Notes: generated by a model from the sequence alone, not told the origin. A stretch of 64,000 bases of DNA from Spirochaetales bacterium (GCA_016839055.1 JAEKNX010000020.1:1-64000), one strand, 5' to 3'. Shown: positions 1-9,211, counted from the first letter of the stretch. Made by a program: numbers and translations.

Positions 1-39
1 AAAGTTTCTTCGTTCTTCTTCGGTATACTGTGTATTCAT
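1..39 (-). CDS. N-terminal fragment of an unidentified leftward gene
   Basis: Reading leftwards, an ATG at 39-37 opens a frame that stays open to the window edge and encodes MNTQYTEEERRNF. A GGAGTG Shine-Dalgarno lies four bases before the ATG, which is the main reason to call it a gene. Thirteen residues are too few to name a family. It is divergent from the large gene at 381. Confidence 0.5.
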   Translation of the reverse strand, partial: MNTQYTEEERRNF

Positions 40-380
40 GTTTCACTCCAATATTCCGGAGTTTATCAGTTATCAGATTTCAGCGGCAGGTGCGGTTGTT
101 TTGACGGTTACATAAAAAACGTTAAATCTTCAAAATGGAAGTAAGCAAAGTGACTTTCAAACACTCTTTTTTTGTGTTATTTAAAACTACAAAAACAATG
201 AATAAATGCCGACATTAAAAGGAATATACTTTCTGAAACAAGTCTTGAAAGTTGCTATATTAATACAACAAGACTACTTTTAATTATTGTTTTGGACTAT
301 ATTCATTGGGATACGGAAGCCGTTGGCGCTGATAACCGCTGACTTGAGTTTTTTGTTATCACGGGAGAATTAAAAGTTTA
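40..380. other. Intergenic region between divergent genes
   Basis: This AT-rich stretch of 341 bases separates two divergent genes, so promoters for both should lie here. I could not find a convincing -35/-10 pair on either strand. Short imperfect inverted repeats occur (GTCTTG near 243 with CAAGAC near 271; TGATAAC near 331 with GTTATCA near 355) but neither has a terminator T-run. No additional ORF or RNA gene is recognisable. Confidence 0.4.
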
Positions 381-3300
381 ATGAAATCCGGCCTTAAAAT
401 CGCGCTCAGTCTACTTGTTAGCATAGTACTCTTTGCAGCGTTTATAATCATATCATTCTCAGGGCTTTTTGATTACATTGAAACAACATTTTACCATTCT
501 CGTGTGAAAGAGGTTAAAGAGGCTGAATCAAGGGGAATCACGGCCTCTATTGACGAGTTTCATCGTGAAAATATTGATTCATTCCGGATGATCTACGATA
601 ATATATTTCTCTCAAGAAATTTCCTACCTAATATCAGCCAGGAAGATATTTTTAATACTGACAATTTATTCGCATCGATAAAAAAAGAAACGCCGGGACT
701 CCTTTTTACACGATTAATTGATTTGCAGTCTAATATACACTTCAGTACTCTCGAAGATGACTTAAAAGAAAGCAGCAGATTCAGGAAAGTTTATTATCAT
801 TATGATCTTGAAAAAGAAGGAATTGACTTATTATCCGGAATAAATGATTTGCAGAATTCGGGATTGATAAGGTTAGACCCCGATAACAATAGGATATTAT
901 ATTTTTTCCCAATATTTGATAATTTGGATATTTTAAAGGGTATTGCAGTATTTTATGTATCTGAAAAGGAAATGTTTCAGTATCTTGTAAAGAATTCGGT
1001 TCTCGAAATAGGCAGGAATATTCAGTTAATTAAAAATGGTTATCTGATAGATTTTGTCCTTGAATCGGAGACTGTACTATCGGAAATACAAAAGAAATTT
1101 GATGAGGAAATAGAAGATAGCTTTCTTTTACCAATAAAGGAAGATGCACAGAATCTGTATATTTTCTGTACTATATCTGAATATGGAAATTATTCAGGAT
1201 TAAGGGTAAACGCTGAGGAGTTCATTCTTTCTAGTGGACTTAAATATCTGCTTATAGCATCATTCGGAATTACTTTGTTTTTGATAGTATTTCTCATGTT
1301 CAATCTTAGACAGGACTCTGAAATTGTGCTTATTGAACGTGTTAAGACCCTGCAGGTTAATTTTCTAAAAGAGTATATAAACAAGAAAGATGAACTGAAT
1401 TGGATTACAGTTAAAGAGAATATCGAACTTAACAAGAGCCTTATCAATAAAGAAATAAAGAAAGGTCTTGGTAAGGCCGTAAAAAATGAAAAATATGATG
1501 ATATGCTTGATAAAAACTGGGATGAAATACTCGAGATTCTCAGTGAAAAGACAAAGACAGAACCAAGCAGGCAGATTGAACTATCTAATATTGAAAAAAT
1601 CATTCAGAACGCAATCTCTCAGGGAAATTTTGTTATAAAGCAGGAAGCGTCAACGGGCCAGAATGCTCACGCCGTCAAAGAAGAAACTGAACAGCGCGCC
1701 GCGGTAAAAGTGCATACTGATGAAAAAATTGAAGCTGAAGATGGATCTTCTACCGAATTTCTTGAAGAGGAATCTCCTTCGGAGCATGAATCTCCTTCGG
1801 AGCTTGTCGAAGAACTTGAGGAACTTGAAGAACTTGAAGAACTTGAAGAACTTGAGGAACTTGAGGAAGAATCTCCTGCGGAGCTTGAATCTCCTGTGGA
1901 GCTTGAATCTCCTGCGGAGCTTGAATCTCCTGTGGAGCTTGAATCTCCTGTGGAGCTTGAATCTCCTGCGGAGCTTTTAGAAGAACTTGAAGAACTCGAA
2001 GAACTCGAAGAACTCGAAGAACTCGAAGAACTCGAAGAACTCGAAGAACTCGAAGAACTCGAAGAACTCGAAGAAGAATCTCCTGCGGAGCTTGAATCTC
2101 CTTCGGAGCTTGAATCTCCTTCGGAGCTTGAATCTCCTTCGGAGCTTGAATCTCCTTCGGAGCTTTTAGAGGAACTCGAAGAACTTGAAGAAGAATCTCC
2201 TTCGGAGCTTGAATCTCCTTCGGAGATTTTAGAAGAAGTAGAGCAGCTTGAGGAACTCGAAGAACTTGAAGAACTCGAAGAACTTGAAGAAGAATCTTCT
2301 GCGGAGCCTGAGGACGAATTTCCTTCGGATCTTGAAGAACTTGAAGAAGAATCTCCTACGGAGCTTGAAGAACTCGAAGACGTTTCATTTTCGGAGATGG
2401 GTGTAGATCTTACGATGAAATCCTCACCCGAGGAAAAACCTGCTATAGAAATAGATTATCTATTTGTTAAGGAATTTGATGAAAAGGAAATAATCAGTAT
2501 TGAAGATGAAGTTGGATATATAACAGTAGATGAATCCAGCCTTCAGGAGAAACTGAGGACGTTATATCCAAATATCAATATTTTAGAATGTGAACCATTG
2601 ATTCTTGAAGAAATTTTTGAAGATGAAAATGTAGAAGGTGATATAGCTGTATTCGACGATGATCTTGATGTAGAAGAAGATGCTGAAGATGTTGAGGAGC
2701 TTGAAGGGCTTGAAGACGAATCTCCTACGGAGCTTGAAGAGCTTGAAGAGCTTGAAGAGCTTGAAGAGCTTGAAGGGCTTGAGGACGAATCTTCTACGGA
2801 GCTTGAAGGGCTTGAGGACGAATCTCCTACGGAGCTTGAATCTCCTTCGGAGCTTTACGAAGAACTTGAAGAACTTGAAGAACTTGAAGAAGAATCTTCT
2901 ACGGAGCTTGAAGAGCTTGAAGAAGAATCTCCTTCCGAGCTTGAATCTCCTTTGGAGCTTTTGGAAGAACTTGAAGAACTCGAAGAAGAATCTCCTTTGG
3001 AGCTTGAATCCCCTACGGGGATTTTGGAGGAACTTGTAGCGGAAGTAGCGACGCGACCTGGGTTAGAATCAATAATAGAAAGCATAGTAAGTGATATGGA
3101 ACTCACTGAAGAGGTAGAGGAACTGGAGCGATACATCGAAGATTCAGGTGAGATAGATGTCATTATTGAAGTTGATAATATAATAAGTGACAGCAAGACG
3201 ACTAATTACTACACAAAGTATAATTATAATATTGATTATAGGGCTGTTAAAGAAGGGCGGATAACTAATTTTGGAGAATTGGAAGAAGAGAGAGATAAGT

Positions 3301-4199
3301 CTGGGGAAAACAGGGATTTAACTGAAATTGGAGAATCGGCAAAAACTGGAAGCAGAGACAGTCAGATTGTTACCGATTCACTATATGACGTGGAGAGGGA
3401 AGTTCTTAGTCCCGCGGAAAGAGATTTTCTTAACGCGATAAGTGTCGGTAAAAAAGATGTAATTTATTTATTGCCGATTACGGAGTTGGTCGGTGAGGAA
3501 GAAAGCGTCTTAAAAGACAGTATCCGTGAAGATGACGGGGTTTTCTATATTAGTGAAGATGTAATAAGTAAATCTGGCGCTAAGGATGATGATTTTAAAT
3601 CACTTGTAGATTCCGTTCTTGGAAAGAAAGTCTTTGAAAAAAGTGAAATTGATTCTATTTTTTCTGATCGGGAAGTTAACCTACTTGATTTAAATCCAAA
3701 TTTACCTGATAAACCTGATATACCGGAATCGGAAGAAGAGACAGGGAAACCACTTCTGACGGAAAACGGCTTTGATTATGATTTATATTTGGATAATTTT
3801 AATACGAATATAACAGGTATTTCAAAATCTCTTTTGAGATTTTCACAAAAAATGAATGCACTGTGCGCAGCCATAATTACAACACAGGGTAATAAAGTCA
3901 AGGTTGAATATTCGGTAGGAATGGATTCAAAGAGTAGGAATCTGTTGTCTTTTAAGATGGATGAACCCTTTTATACTAGAATCCTGCATAAAAAAGCATT
4001 TCTTTTTATAAAAGGACCGGAATCGGGAATAGACGATATTGATAAACGCATTAAGAAGGAGGACAGGATACATTTTAATGGTTATTTATATGTACCGATC
4101 ATGTTCAGAAAGCAGGAAGCCTATCTCTTTGCCGGATTAAAGTCCTCAGGAAGAGAGATTGATGACTATATAGAGGTATTAACAAAAGAACTTGCTTGA
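381..4199 (+). CDS. Membrane protein with long acidic tandem repeats
   Basis: Unrecognised 1272-residue protein. A membrane segment at about residues 7-27 is followed by about 260 probably extracytoplasmic residues and a second membrane segment at about 287-308, an arrangement like bacterial sensor proteins. A charged stretch follows, then two blocks (about 459-670 and 768-884) of E-L-E and E-S-P-x-E-L tandem repeats, so acidic that they must be extended or coiled. The last 130 residues (from about 1140) look like a compact alpha/beta domain, possibly GAF-like, but this is a guess from texture only. The ATG is preceded by GGGAG at a rather long spacing of 13. It ends at the promoter of rny; the TGA stop overlaps that -35 box. 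No enzyme motif was seen. It may be a structural or sensory scaffold. Confidence 0.85.
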   Translation: MKSGLKIALSLLVSIVLFAAFIIISFSGLFDYIETTFYHSRVKEVKEAESRGITASIDEFHRENIDSFRMIYDNIFLSRNFLPNISQEDIFNTDNLFASIKKETPGLLFTRLIDLQSNIHFSTLEDDLKESSRFRKVYYHYDLEKEGIDLLSGINDLQNSGLIRLDPDNNRILYFFPIFDNLDILKGIAVFYVSEKEMFQYLVKNSVLEIGRNIQLIKNGYLIDFVLESETVLSEIQKKFDEEIEDSFLLPIKEDAQNLYIFCTISEYGNYSGLRVNAEEFILSSGLKYLLIASFGITLFLIVFLMFNLRQDSEIVLIERVKTLQVNFLKEYINKKDELNWITVKENIELNKSLINKEIKKGLGKAVKNEKYDDMLDKNWDEILEILSEKTKTEPSRQIELSNIEKIIQNAISQGNFVIKQEASTGQNAHAVKEETEQRAAVKVHTDEKIEAEDGSSTEFLEEESPSEHESPSELVEELEELEELEELEELEELEEESPAELESPVELESPAELESPVELESPVELESPAELLEELEELEELEELEELEELEELEELEELEELEEESPAELESPSELESPSELESPSELESPSELLEELEELEEESPSELESPSEILEEVEQLEELEELEELEELEEESSAEPEDEFPSDLEELEEESPTELEELEDVSFSEMGVDLTMKSSPEEKPAIEIDYLFVKEFDEKEIISIEDEVGYITVDESSLQEKLRTLYPNINILECEPLILEEIFEDENVEGDIAVFDDDLDVEEDAEDVEELEGLEDESPTELEELEELEELEELEGLEDESSTELEGLEDESPTELESPSELYEELEELEELEEESSTELEELEEESPSELESPLELLEELEELEEESPLELESPTGILEELVAEVATRPGLESIIESIVSDMELTEEVEELERYIEDSGEIDVIIEVDNIISDSKTTNYYTKYNYNIDYRAVKEGRITNFGELEEERDKSGENRDLTEIGESAKTGSRDSQIVTDSLYDVEREVLSPAERDFLNAISVGKKDVIYLLPITELVGEEESVLKDSIREDDGVFYISEDVISKSGAKDDDFKSLVDSVLGKKVFEKSEIDSIFSDREVNLLDLNPNLPDKPDIPESEEETGKPLLTENGFDYDLYLDNFNTNITGISKSLLRFSQKMNALCAAIITTQGNKVKVEYSVGMDSKSRNLLSFKMDEPFYTRILHKKAFLFIKGPESGIDDIDKRIKKEDRIHFNGYLYVPIMFRKQEAYLFAGLKSSGREIDDYIEVLTKELA
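1755..2390 (+). repeat. Coding tandem repeats, block 1 (E-L-E and E-S-P-x-E-L)
   Basis: Two interleaved tandem units lie within the 381-4199 gene. One is 9 bp, mostly GAACTCGAA or GAACTTGAA, encoding E-L-E. The other is 18 bp, like TCTCCTTCGGAGCTTGAA, encoding S-P-S-E-L-E. The longest pure 9-bp run is about 1981-2070 with roughly ten units, and is immediately followed by five 18-bp units. All unit lengths are multiples of three, so gain or loss of a unit keeps the frame. Confidence 0.95.
2685..3027 (+). repeat. Coding tandem repeats, block 2
   Basis: A second, more degenerate block of the same two units lies in the same gene, separated from block 1 by about 300 bases of non-repetitive sequence. 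Here the 9-bp unit is mostly GAGCTTGAA and is mixed with E-G-L-E-D and E-S-S-T-E-L variants. The codon variants differ from those of block 1, which suggests that each block expanded locally. Confidence 0.92.
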
Positions 4200-4224
4200 C
4201 CAATGGAAATTCTTTAAATATAAT
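4196..4224 (+). promoter_or_regulatory. Sigma70-type promoter for rny
   Basis: TTGACC at 4196-4201 and a perfect TATAAT at 4219-4224 are separated by exactly 17 bases. The -35 box overlaps the stop codon of the preceding gene. The predicted transcript has a leader of about 30 bases carrying GGAGG before the rny ATG. Confidence 0.8.
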
Positions 4225-4259
4225 TGGTTGAGTTAGTTAGACTATAATGGAGGAAGATT

Positions 4260-5789
4260 ATGCTTGATATTAAGTTGATAATTCTTCCTCTCGTGGGAAT
4301 TGTTCTAGGTTGGATTATTAGATGGCTTTATGCCAGATTTCAGTTATCTTCATCGGAGCAGAAAGCTGCACGTTTGAATCAAGACGCCGTTAAAGAGGCG
4401 GAAGCCAAAAAACGTGAGTTAGTGCTTGAAACGAAGGATCAACTGCTTAAAGAAAGAGCTCAGCAGGAAAGAGAGCTGAGAGAGAGAAGAAATGAGATTC
4501 AGAGACTTGAAAGAAGGTCATTACAGAGAGAAGAAAATCTAGACAAAAAAGCAGCAGCACAGGAAAACCAAGAACGTGCGATTGTAGGACGAGAGGACAA
4601 ATTAAAAGAAAGAGAAATAAATTTAGACGACCAAGAGTCTAAATGGAAGGCGGAACTCGAAAAAATTGCCCGAATCACTACTGATGAGGCAAAAGATTTA
4701 ATTATTAAATCAATGGAGAGTGAAGCAAAAAGGGATGCTTTGGTTCTGGTTAACAAAATAGAACAGGAAGCCCAGAAAGATGCCGACAAGAAGGCGAGAA
4801 GTATCATCATGGGGACAATTCAGAGACTGGCGACAGAAGTCAGCTCGGATGTAACCATAACTTCAGTGAACCTGCCGAATGATGAAATGAAGGGCAGGAT
4901 TATCGGAAGAGAAGGACGTAATATTCGATCGCTTGAAACGCTAACTGGAGTCGATATTATTATTGATGATACTCCGGAAGCGGTAGTAATCTCATGCTTT
5001 GATCCGGTAAGAAAAGAGATCGCCAGAGTTGCTCTTGAGAGACTTATATCAGATGGACGGATACATCCGGCCCGGATTGAGGAAGTTGTAAACAAGGTTA
5101 CTAAGGAAATCAATCAGACTATCATCGAAGAGGGTGAAAAAGTTGTTTTCGACCTGGGTATGCATAATATCCAACAGGAAGGAATTAAGGCTCTTGGCCG
5201 GCTGCGGTATAGGACAAGTTACGCACAGAATGTTCTTGACCATTCAAAGGAAGTAGCCGTTCTTGCCGGAATGATTGCCGCAGAGATCGGCGCGGACCGT
5301 GAGATTGCAAAGCGAGCTGCTCTTCTTCATGATATTGGAAAGGGTATTGAGAGTGAAGGTGACGAGAACCATGCTGAGCTAGGCGCGAGTCTGGCAAAGA
5401 AGATGGGTGAAGATCCTAGAGTTGTTAATGCAATAATTGCGCATCATAATGATGTAGAACCAACAACAATAGAAGCGGTCATTGTTCAGGTAGCTGACGC
5501 CATTTCGGCTTCCAGGCCGGGAGCGAGACGTGAAACTCTCAACAATTATATTAAGAGACTTGAAAATCTTGAGAATATAGCTGAAGATTTTGAAGGTGTA
5601 TCAAAGGCGTTTGCAATTCAGGCAGGGCGCGAACTTCGCATAATGGTAAATAATGAATCCGTAAATGATGAGGATGCTAAGATACTTGCGAAGGACATTG
5701 CTAAAAGAATTGAAGACGAACTAAGATACCCCGGACGTATAAAAGTAACAATTATCAGAGAGACAAGAGTTACTGAATATGCCAGATAA
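4260..5789 (+). CDS. rny: Ribonuclease Y
   Basis: Endoribonuclease that initiates mRNA decay; in Bacillus it is membrane-anchored and works with the Ric proteins. The 509 residues match the family's usual length. Domains in order: an N-terminal membrane anchor (about 5-25), a long charged coiled coil to about 185, a KH RNA-binding domain with a GRIIGREGRN loop at about 211-220, and an HD domain with the catalytic pair at H357-D358 in LLHDIGKG. The ATG has GGAGG seven bases upstream (TGGAGGAAGATT then ATG). It has its own strong promoter and is followed after 18 bases by a YmdB-like gene, the same order seen in many bacteria. A ricT gene lies at 39323. Confidence 0.97.
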   Translation: MLDIKLIILPLVGIVLGWIIRWLYARFQLSSSEQKAARLNQDAVKEAEAKKRELVLETKDQLLKERAQQERELRERRNEIQRLERRSLQREENLDKKAAAQENQERAIVGREDKLKEREINLDDQESKWKAELEKIARITTDEAKDLIIKSMESEAKRDALVLVNKIEQEAQKDADKKARSIIMGTIQRLATEVSSDVTITSVNLPNDEMKGRIIGREGRNIRSLETLTGVDIIIDDTPEAVVISCFDPVRKEIARVALERLISDGRIHPARIEEVVNKVTKEINQTIIEEGEKVVFDLGMHNIQQEGIKALGRLRYRTSYAQNVLDHSKEVAVLAGMIAAEIGADREIAKRAALLHDIGKGIESEGDENHAELGASLAKKMGEDPRVVNAIIAHHNDVEPTTIEAVIVQVADAISASRPGARRETLNNYIKRLENLENIAEDFEGVSKAFAIQAGRELRIMVNNESVNDEDAKILAKDIAKRIEDELRYPGRIKVTIIRETRVTEYAR

Positions 5790-5807
5790 AGTTATTAAGA
5801 GGGCTTG

Positions 5808-6599
5808 ATGGCAGACACTATTAATGCTCTGCTGCTCGGTGATGTCGTTGGACAACCGGGCTGCAGGGCTATTTTTATCGGTTTAAAGAAACTAATCAAA
5901 GACCATAAGGCTGACGTAGTTATTGTGAACGGCGAAAACGCGGCAGATGGGTTCGGGATTACTCCCGAGAATGCGAAGATGATGTTCTCCAGCGGAGTCG
6001 ATGTAATTACTTCGGGAAATCATATTTGGCAGAAGAAAGAGATCTATCCAATGCTTGAGTCCTGTGCTGAGCTTCTGCGACCTGAGAACTATCCTAATGA
6101 AGCTCCCGGTCATGGCAGCTGTGTGGTTACAAAGAAAGGCGTTAATATTGCCGTATTGAATCTACAGGGCAGGGTTGATATGCAAAACCTCGATTGTCCG
6201 TTTAAGACAGCCAAAGAAATCGTCAGAAAGCTTAGAAAAGACACGAAAATCATTATTGTAGATTTTCACGCAGAGAATGTCGAAGAAAAAGAGGCACTTG
6301 CTCTATATCTTGACGGACAGGTGAGCTCGGTAACCGGCACGCATACACATGTTCAGACCGGTGACCAGCGGATTCTTGAGAAGGGGACAGCATACATGTC
6401 GGACCTAGGCATGATTGGCCCGGCCCCGGGAGTCATCGGCTCTCAGAAAGAAACAGCAATCAGAAGGCAGCAGACACAGATGCCTTTAAAGATGGAGATA
6501 GAAGATCTTCCGGCGGATTTTCACGGACTCCTTCTAACGATAGATAAAAAAACGGGTAAAACTCTATCTACAATGCTTATAAATCAGAAAAGCATCTGA
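5808..6599 (+). CDS. YmdB-like metallophosphoesterase (TIGR00282 family)
   Basis: Calcineurin-like phosphoesterase of the YmdB/TIGR00282 family, whose characterised members hydrolyse 2',3'-cyclic nucleotides. The metal-binding motifs are visible: LLGDVVGQPG near the N-terminus, NGENAADGFG, GNHIW, a DFHAE segment and GTHTHVQT. The 263-residue length is typical. I chose ATG 5808 because AAGAGGG lies just upstream; a TTG at 5805 would add one residue. It sits 18 bases after rny and 4 bases before tlyA, so the three are probably cotranscribed. In Bacillus ymdB also lies next to rny, which supports an RNA-related role. Confidence 0.9.
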   Translation: MADTINALLLGDVVGQPGCRAIFIGLKKLIKDHKADVVIVNGENAADGFGITPENAKMMFSSGVDVITSGNHIWQKKEIYPMLESCAELLRPENYPNEAPGHGSCVVTKKGVNIAVLNLQGRVDMQNLDCPFKTAKEIVRKLRKDTKIIIVDFHAENVEEKEALALYLDGQVSSVTGTHTHVQTGDQRILEKGTAYMSDLGMIGPAPGVIGSQKETAIRRQQTQMPLKMEIEDLPADFHGLLLTIDKKTGKTLSTMLINQKSI

Positions 6600-6603
6600 C
6601 TAG

Positions 6604-7386
6604 ATGAAGGGTAAAAAACTTCCGATTATAAAAGTGCTCACCGAGAAGTTTTATGAATATACGGAGAAGGAATTCTACGCAATGATAATGTGCGGAGAAG
6701 TCTCGGTGGACGGCGAGACAATAAGAAGTTCTCAGCAGAAGGTCGACCCTGAAAAAGAGATTGTTTTCAGGAGAAGGCGTTTTGTATCCCGTGGAGGTGA
6801 TAAGCTTGATTTCGCACTTGCGAAATGGGACATTCAGGCTGAGGGCAGGGTTGTCCTCGATGCCGGAGCCTCTACAGGAGGCTTCACGGACTGTCTCCTG
6901 CGCCGTGGCGCCCTTCGGGTACACTCAGTTGATGTTGGCTTCAACCAGCTTGATTACAACCTGCGTACTGACCCTCGGGTCAATGTCCTTGAGAAGACTA
7001 ATATTATGTCAATAAGCGTTCTTGAGCCACCGCCTCATTTTGCCGTGGCCGATCTGTCCTTCAGATCGATAACGGGCGCCGCTTCATTAATACTGAAGCT
7101 GACTACTCAAAATCTGCTCATTGCGCTTGTGAAACCGCAGTTTGAACTAGTTCAGGATGATGACTTTGATGGAATTATCCGTGACAAGGCAGTGCTGGAA
7201 TCCGTGGTAAGAGACACGGCCCGGAGGCTCGGAGATGATGGCATCAAAGTTGAAGCTGTCCTCGAGTCTCCAATTAAAGGGCAGAAGGGTAACACTGAGT
7301 ATCTTTTCAGGCTAAGCCAGGGGGAATCCGGCAGTAACACTGACAACATCCTCTTCTTGGATACCTTTTTCAATAATCAATTTTAA
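6604..7386 (+). CDS. tlyA: TlyA-family rRNA methyltransferase / haemolysin-like protein
   Basis: Putative S-adenosylmethionine-dependent 2'-O-ribose rRNA methyltransferase. Residues about 3-65 form an S4 RNA-binding domain, followed by an FtsJ-like Rossmann domain with the SAM loop DAGASTGGFTD at about 85-95, the acidic VADLSF segment and KPQFE. The 260-residue length fits. TlyA of mycobacteria methylates both rRNAs; 'haemolysin' is a historical name from Brachyspira and mycobacteria. It follows the phosphoesterase by four bases and its last 17 bases overlap the convergent pentapeptide gene. Confidence 0.92.
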   Translation: MKGKKLPIIKVLTEKFYEYTEKEFYAMIMCGEVSVDGETIRSSQQKVDPEKEIVFRRRRFVSRGGDKLDFALAKWDIQAEGRVVLDAGASTGGFTDCLLRRGALRVHSVDVGFNQLDYNLRTDPRVNVLEKTNIMSISVLEPPPHFAVADLSFRSITGAASLILKLTTQNLLIALVKPQFELVQDDDFDGIIRDKAVLESVVRDTARRLGDDGIKVEAVLESPIKGQKGNTEYLFRLSQGESGSNTDNILFLDTFFNNQF

Positions 7387-7948
7387 TATTAAGAAAAGCA
7401 AGAAATGACTGAGCCTCAGGAAGAGTGAACCGTGCATTTTTAATCCTGTTGCTAACCGGGTCTATTGAGTATCCCTCAGCCTTTCTAAAGTCGGCTTTCT
7501 CGAGATTGCAATCGCTGAAAGTGACTTTTTTAAAGCTGGTACCGGAAAAGTCCGCCATCCTGAAATCTACTCTCATGAAGTCACAGTCTTTAAGTTTACA
7601 TCCGTTTATTTTGATTTTCTGAAGCTTTTTTTCAGAAATAAAGACATTGTCGAGTATTGAATCGGAAAATTCGAAATTCAAAAGGAAATCATTACAGGTT
7701 GTGAAGTTGATTCCCATGAGTCTGCATTTTTTAAAGACGACATCGTTAAAAGTCGTCTCATTAACCTTAGTCAAAACGAAAGAGCATTTACCGAAGGCGC
7801 AGCTAGTAAAAACTATACCGGTAAACGCCATATTCTCGAAGGAGCAGGACGTGAACTCACACTCTTCGAATGACATGTTAGTGAGCTCATGGGTGCTGAA
7901 ATCTATATTTTCATAGTGCTGCTGGTAATTAATATCGAGTAATACCAT
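7370..7948 (-). CDS. Pentapeptide-repeat protein
   Basis: A 192-residue protein built almost entirely of pentapeptide-like steps with F, L or M at every fifth position (for example FEECEF, FENMAF, FKKCRL, CDFMRVDF, ADFSGTSF). Such proteins fold as a right-handed quadrilateral beta helix; functions vary and cannot be read from sequence. There is no signal peptide, so it is probably cytoplasmic. GGGAG precedes the ATG by six bases. It follows the GerMN gene by nine bases and is likely cotranscribed with it. Its end overlaps tlyA convergently. Confidence 0.85.
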   Translation of the reverse strand: MVLLDINYQQHYENIDFSTHELTNMSFEECEFTSCSFENMAFTGIVFTSCAFGKCSFVLTKVNETTFNDVVFKKCRLMGINFTTCNDFLLNFEFSDSILDNVFISEKKLQKIKINGCKLKDCDFMRVDFRMADFSGTSFKKVTFSDCNLEKADFRKAEGYSIDPVSNRIKNARFTLPEAQSFLAFLNIKIDY

Positions 7949-7957
7949 GATGTCTCC

Positions 7958-8746
7958 CTAAAAGTCTGCCCTGGTAAGCGGTTTTCCAATAAAAACACCT
8001 TCCGAGCCCATGTAGTCGTTTACAGCGCCTTCTATCAGTATCTGGACGGAATTGATGTTGGCAAATTCTGTTGTTGTGTAGACAATCTGTTTCAACTGCG
8101 CGTTATAACCTTCAATCCCGAAGGAATTAAATCTGAAACCGTCCGAGAAGTTGAGATAAGCTGTACCATCTTTTACCGCTACTGAAAGCAGTTTTGTCTG
8201 CTCCGGAATAAGCGATATAAGACCTAGATTAAGCTCCGAACCGGAAAGGCCGTCAAGCAGAGCATTGATGGTTTCAGTGAGAGGAGAATCAACATAGTAA
8301 ACCGGACGAACCTTCTCTTTCAGGCTGATGCCTCCGTTGTCATCGACAACGATGAAAAATAGCTTCGACCTTCTTATCTTTTGCGGTCTCTCGGGTGTTT
8401 CCACAGGTGCCGCAGTCTCTACATTTTCAAGAGTGACTTCCAGGGCAATTATATTCTCATTAGTATTTTTGACTGGTTCTGGAGGAGTCTCGGGCTGATC
8501 GGCCGCTGTTTGTTCAACTATATCTATGCTCTCTACATCGGGAGTTGTCTCTGTTTCCTTCTGAAGATCGACTCGTTCAACCTCAGGTTCTATCTTATTA
8601 GATTGAATAAATTCAATAAAACCGGTTTCATCAAGAACGTCCTGGATTGTTTCCCGATTAAATAGAAATATTACAAGAATAAGCAGTATTAGCGCTACCC
8701 AAAAAAGGCAGCCGATGGATGATTTATTTTTATTTCTACGTGTCAT
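7958..8746 (-). CDS. GerMN-domain membrane-anchored protein
   Basis: A 262-residue protein with a basic N-terminus, one membrane segment at about 13-28, a low-complexity Glu/Thr/Pro linker to about 120, and a C-terminal GerMN-like domain (about 130-255). The domain shows SPLTETINALLDG, LISLIPEQTKLLSVAVKDGTAYLNFSDGF in pieces, and a final SVQILIEG strand. GerMN domains occur in spore germination GerM but also in non-sporing bacteria as envelope modules; no enzymatic role is established. First gene of a two-gene leftward unit. Confidence 0.85.
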   Translation of the reverse strand: MTRRNKNKSSIGCLFWVALILLILVIFLFNRETIQDVLDETGFIEFIQSNKIEPEVERVDLQKETETTPDVESIDIVEQTAADQPETPPEPVKNTNENIIALEVTLENVETAAPVETPERPQKIRRSKLFFIVVDDNGGISLKEKVRPVYYVDSPLTETINALLDGLSGSELNLGLISLIPEQTKLLSVAVKDGTAYLNFSDGFRFNSFGIEGYNAQLKQIVYTTTEFANINSVQILIEGAVNDYMGSEGVFIGKPLTRADF

Positions 8747-8889
8747 ACAAACCTGATTATCGGCATTTAAAATCGTGTTTTAAGGTGATTTTTTGAACAT
8801 CTGTCGATTCTATTTGAAAGTAGGGTTAAATCATCTGAGGAAAAGATGCCGGATTGATCTTATATAAATTTCAGGAAAGCAAAAGAGCT

Positions 8890-9045
8890 GACAGCAATTC
8901 TGAATTTGACTGCAATTCGCCCGAATGTCGGCCCTTGCTGACCCCAACGCCATCAGACTAGGGTTCGGAAGTCCTCAATTTTTCTCAGGCGGCACCGGGG
9001 CCCCAGCGGCGGCATACAAAGGCAGCCAAATTCAGAACTACTGAC
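8890..9045. repeat. 156-bp element bounded by imperfect 24-bp inverted repeats
   Basis: The left arm 8890-8913 and right arm 9022-9045 pair at 20 of 24 positions, including an uninterrupted TTCTGAATTTG/CAAATTCAGAA core. The interior is GC-rich and contains smaller palindromes such as ATTCGCCCGAAT at 8915-8926. This could be a miniature non-autonomous mobile element or a structured non-coding RNA. No target-site duplication is obvious. Confidence 0.6.
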
Positions 9046-9173
9046 GTCCCGGAAGCGGAAATTAGAACTTTTCAACACGTGGAAAAGAGGAATGATTAAG
9101 ACATATAGACATTTTAAAGATTATTCAGGGGCTTCCGGAGGTTAAAATTAGAATTGAAGAGCCGTAGGATGAT

Positions 9174-9202
9174 TTGACGGTGAGAACAAAATGATTTATA
9201 GT
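9174..9202 (+). promoter_or_regulatory. ptsI promoter placing the start at the 5' end
   Basis: TTGACG (9174-9179) and TATAGT (9197-9202) are spaced by 17 bases. Only nine bases separate the -10 box from the ATG at 9212 and no Shine-Dalgarno is present, so the mRNA is predicted to be leaderless. Confidence 0.7.
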
Positions 9203-9211
9203 TAACACATT

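Larger units (their letters stand above)
8747..9211. other. 465-base intergenic region with structured element and promoter
   Basis: This divergent gap separates the leftward GerMN gene from ptsI. It holds an inverted-repeat-bounded element at 8890-9045, richer in GC than its surroundings, and the ptsI promoter at 9174-9202. No ORF with a credible ribosome-binding site was found. I checked by eye for tRNA, SRP RNA and RNase P signatures and saw none. Confidence 0.6.

Noticed and set aside
1720-3196. Long open frames on both strands overlapping the repeat blocks
   Set aside because: They result from the tandem repeat composition (Leu/Lys/Asn/Ser-rich translations) and have no starts with ribosome-binding sites.
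8930-9020. Possible coding remnant or tRNA-like T-loop (GGGTTCGG) in the intergenic element
   Set aside because: No complete cloverleaf, no acceptor stem pairing and only short open frames without ribosome-binding sites.
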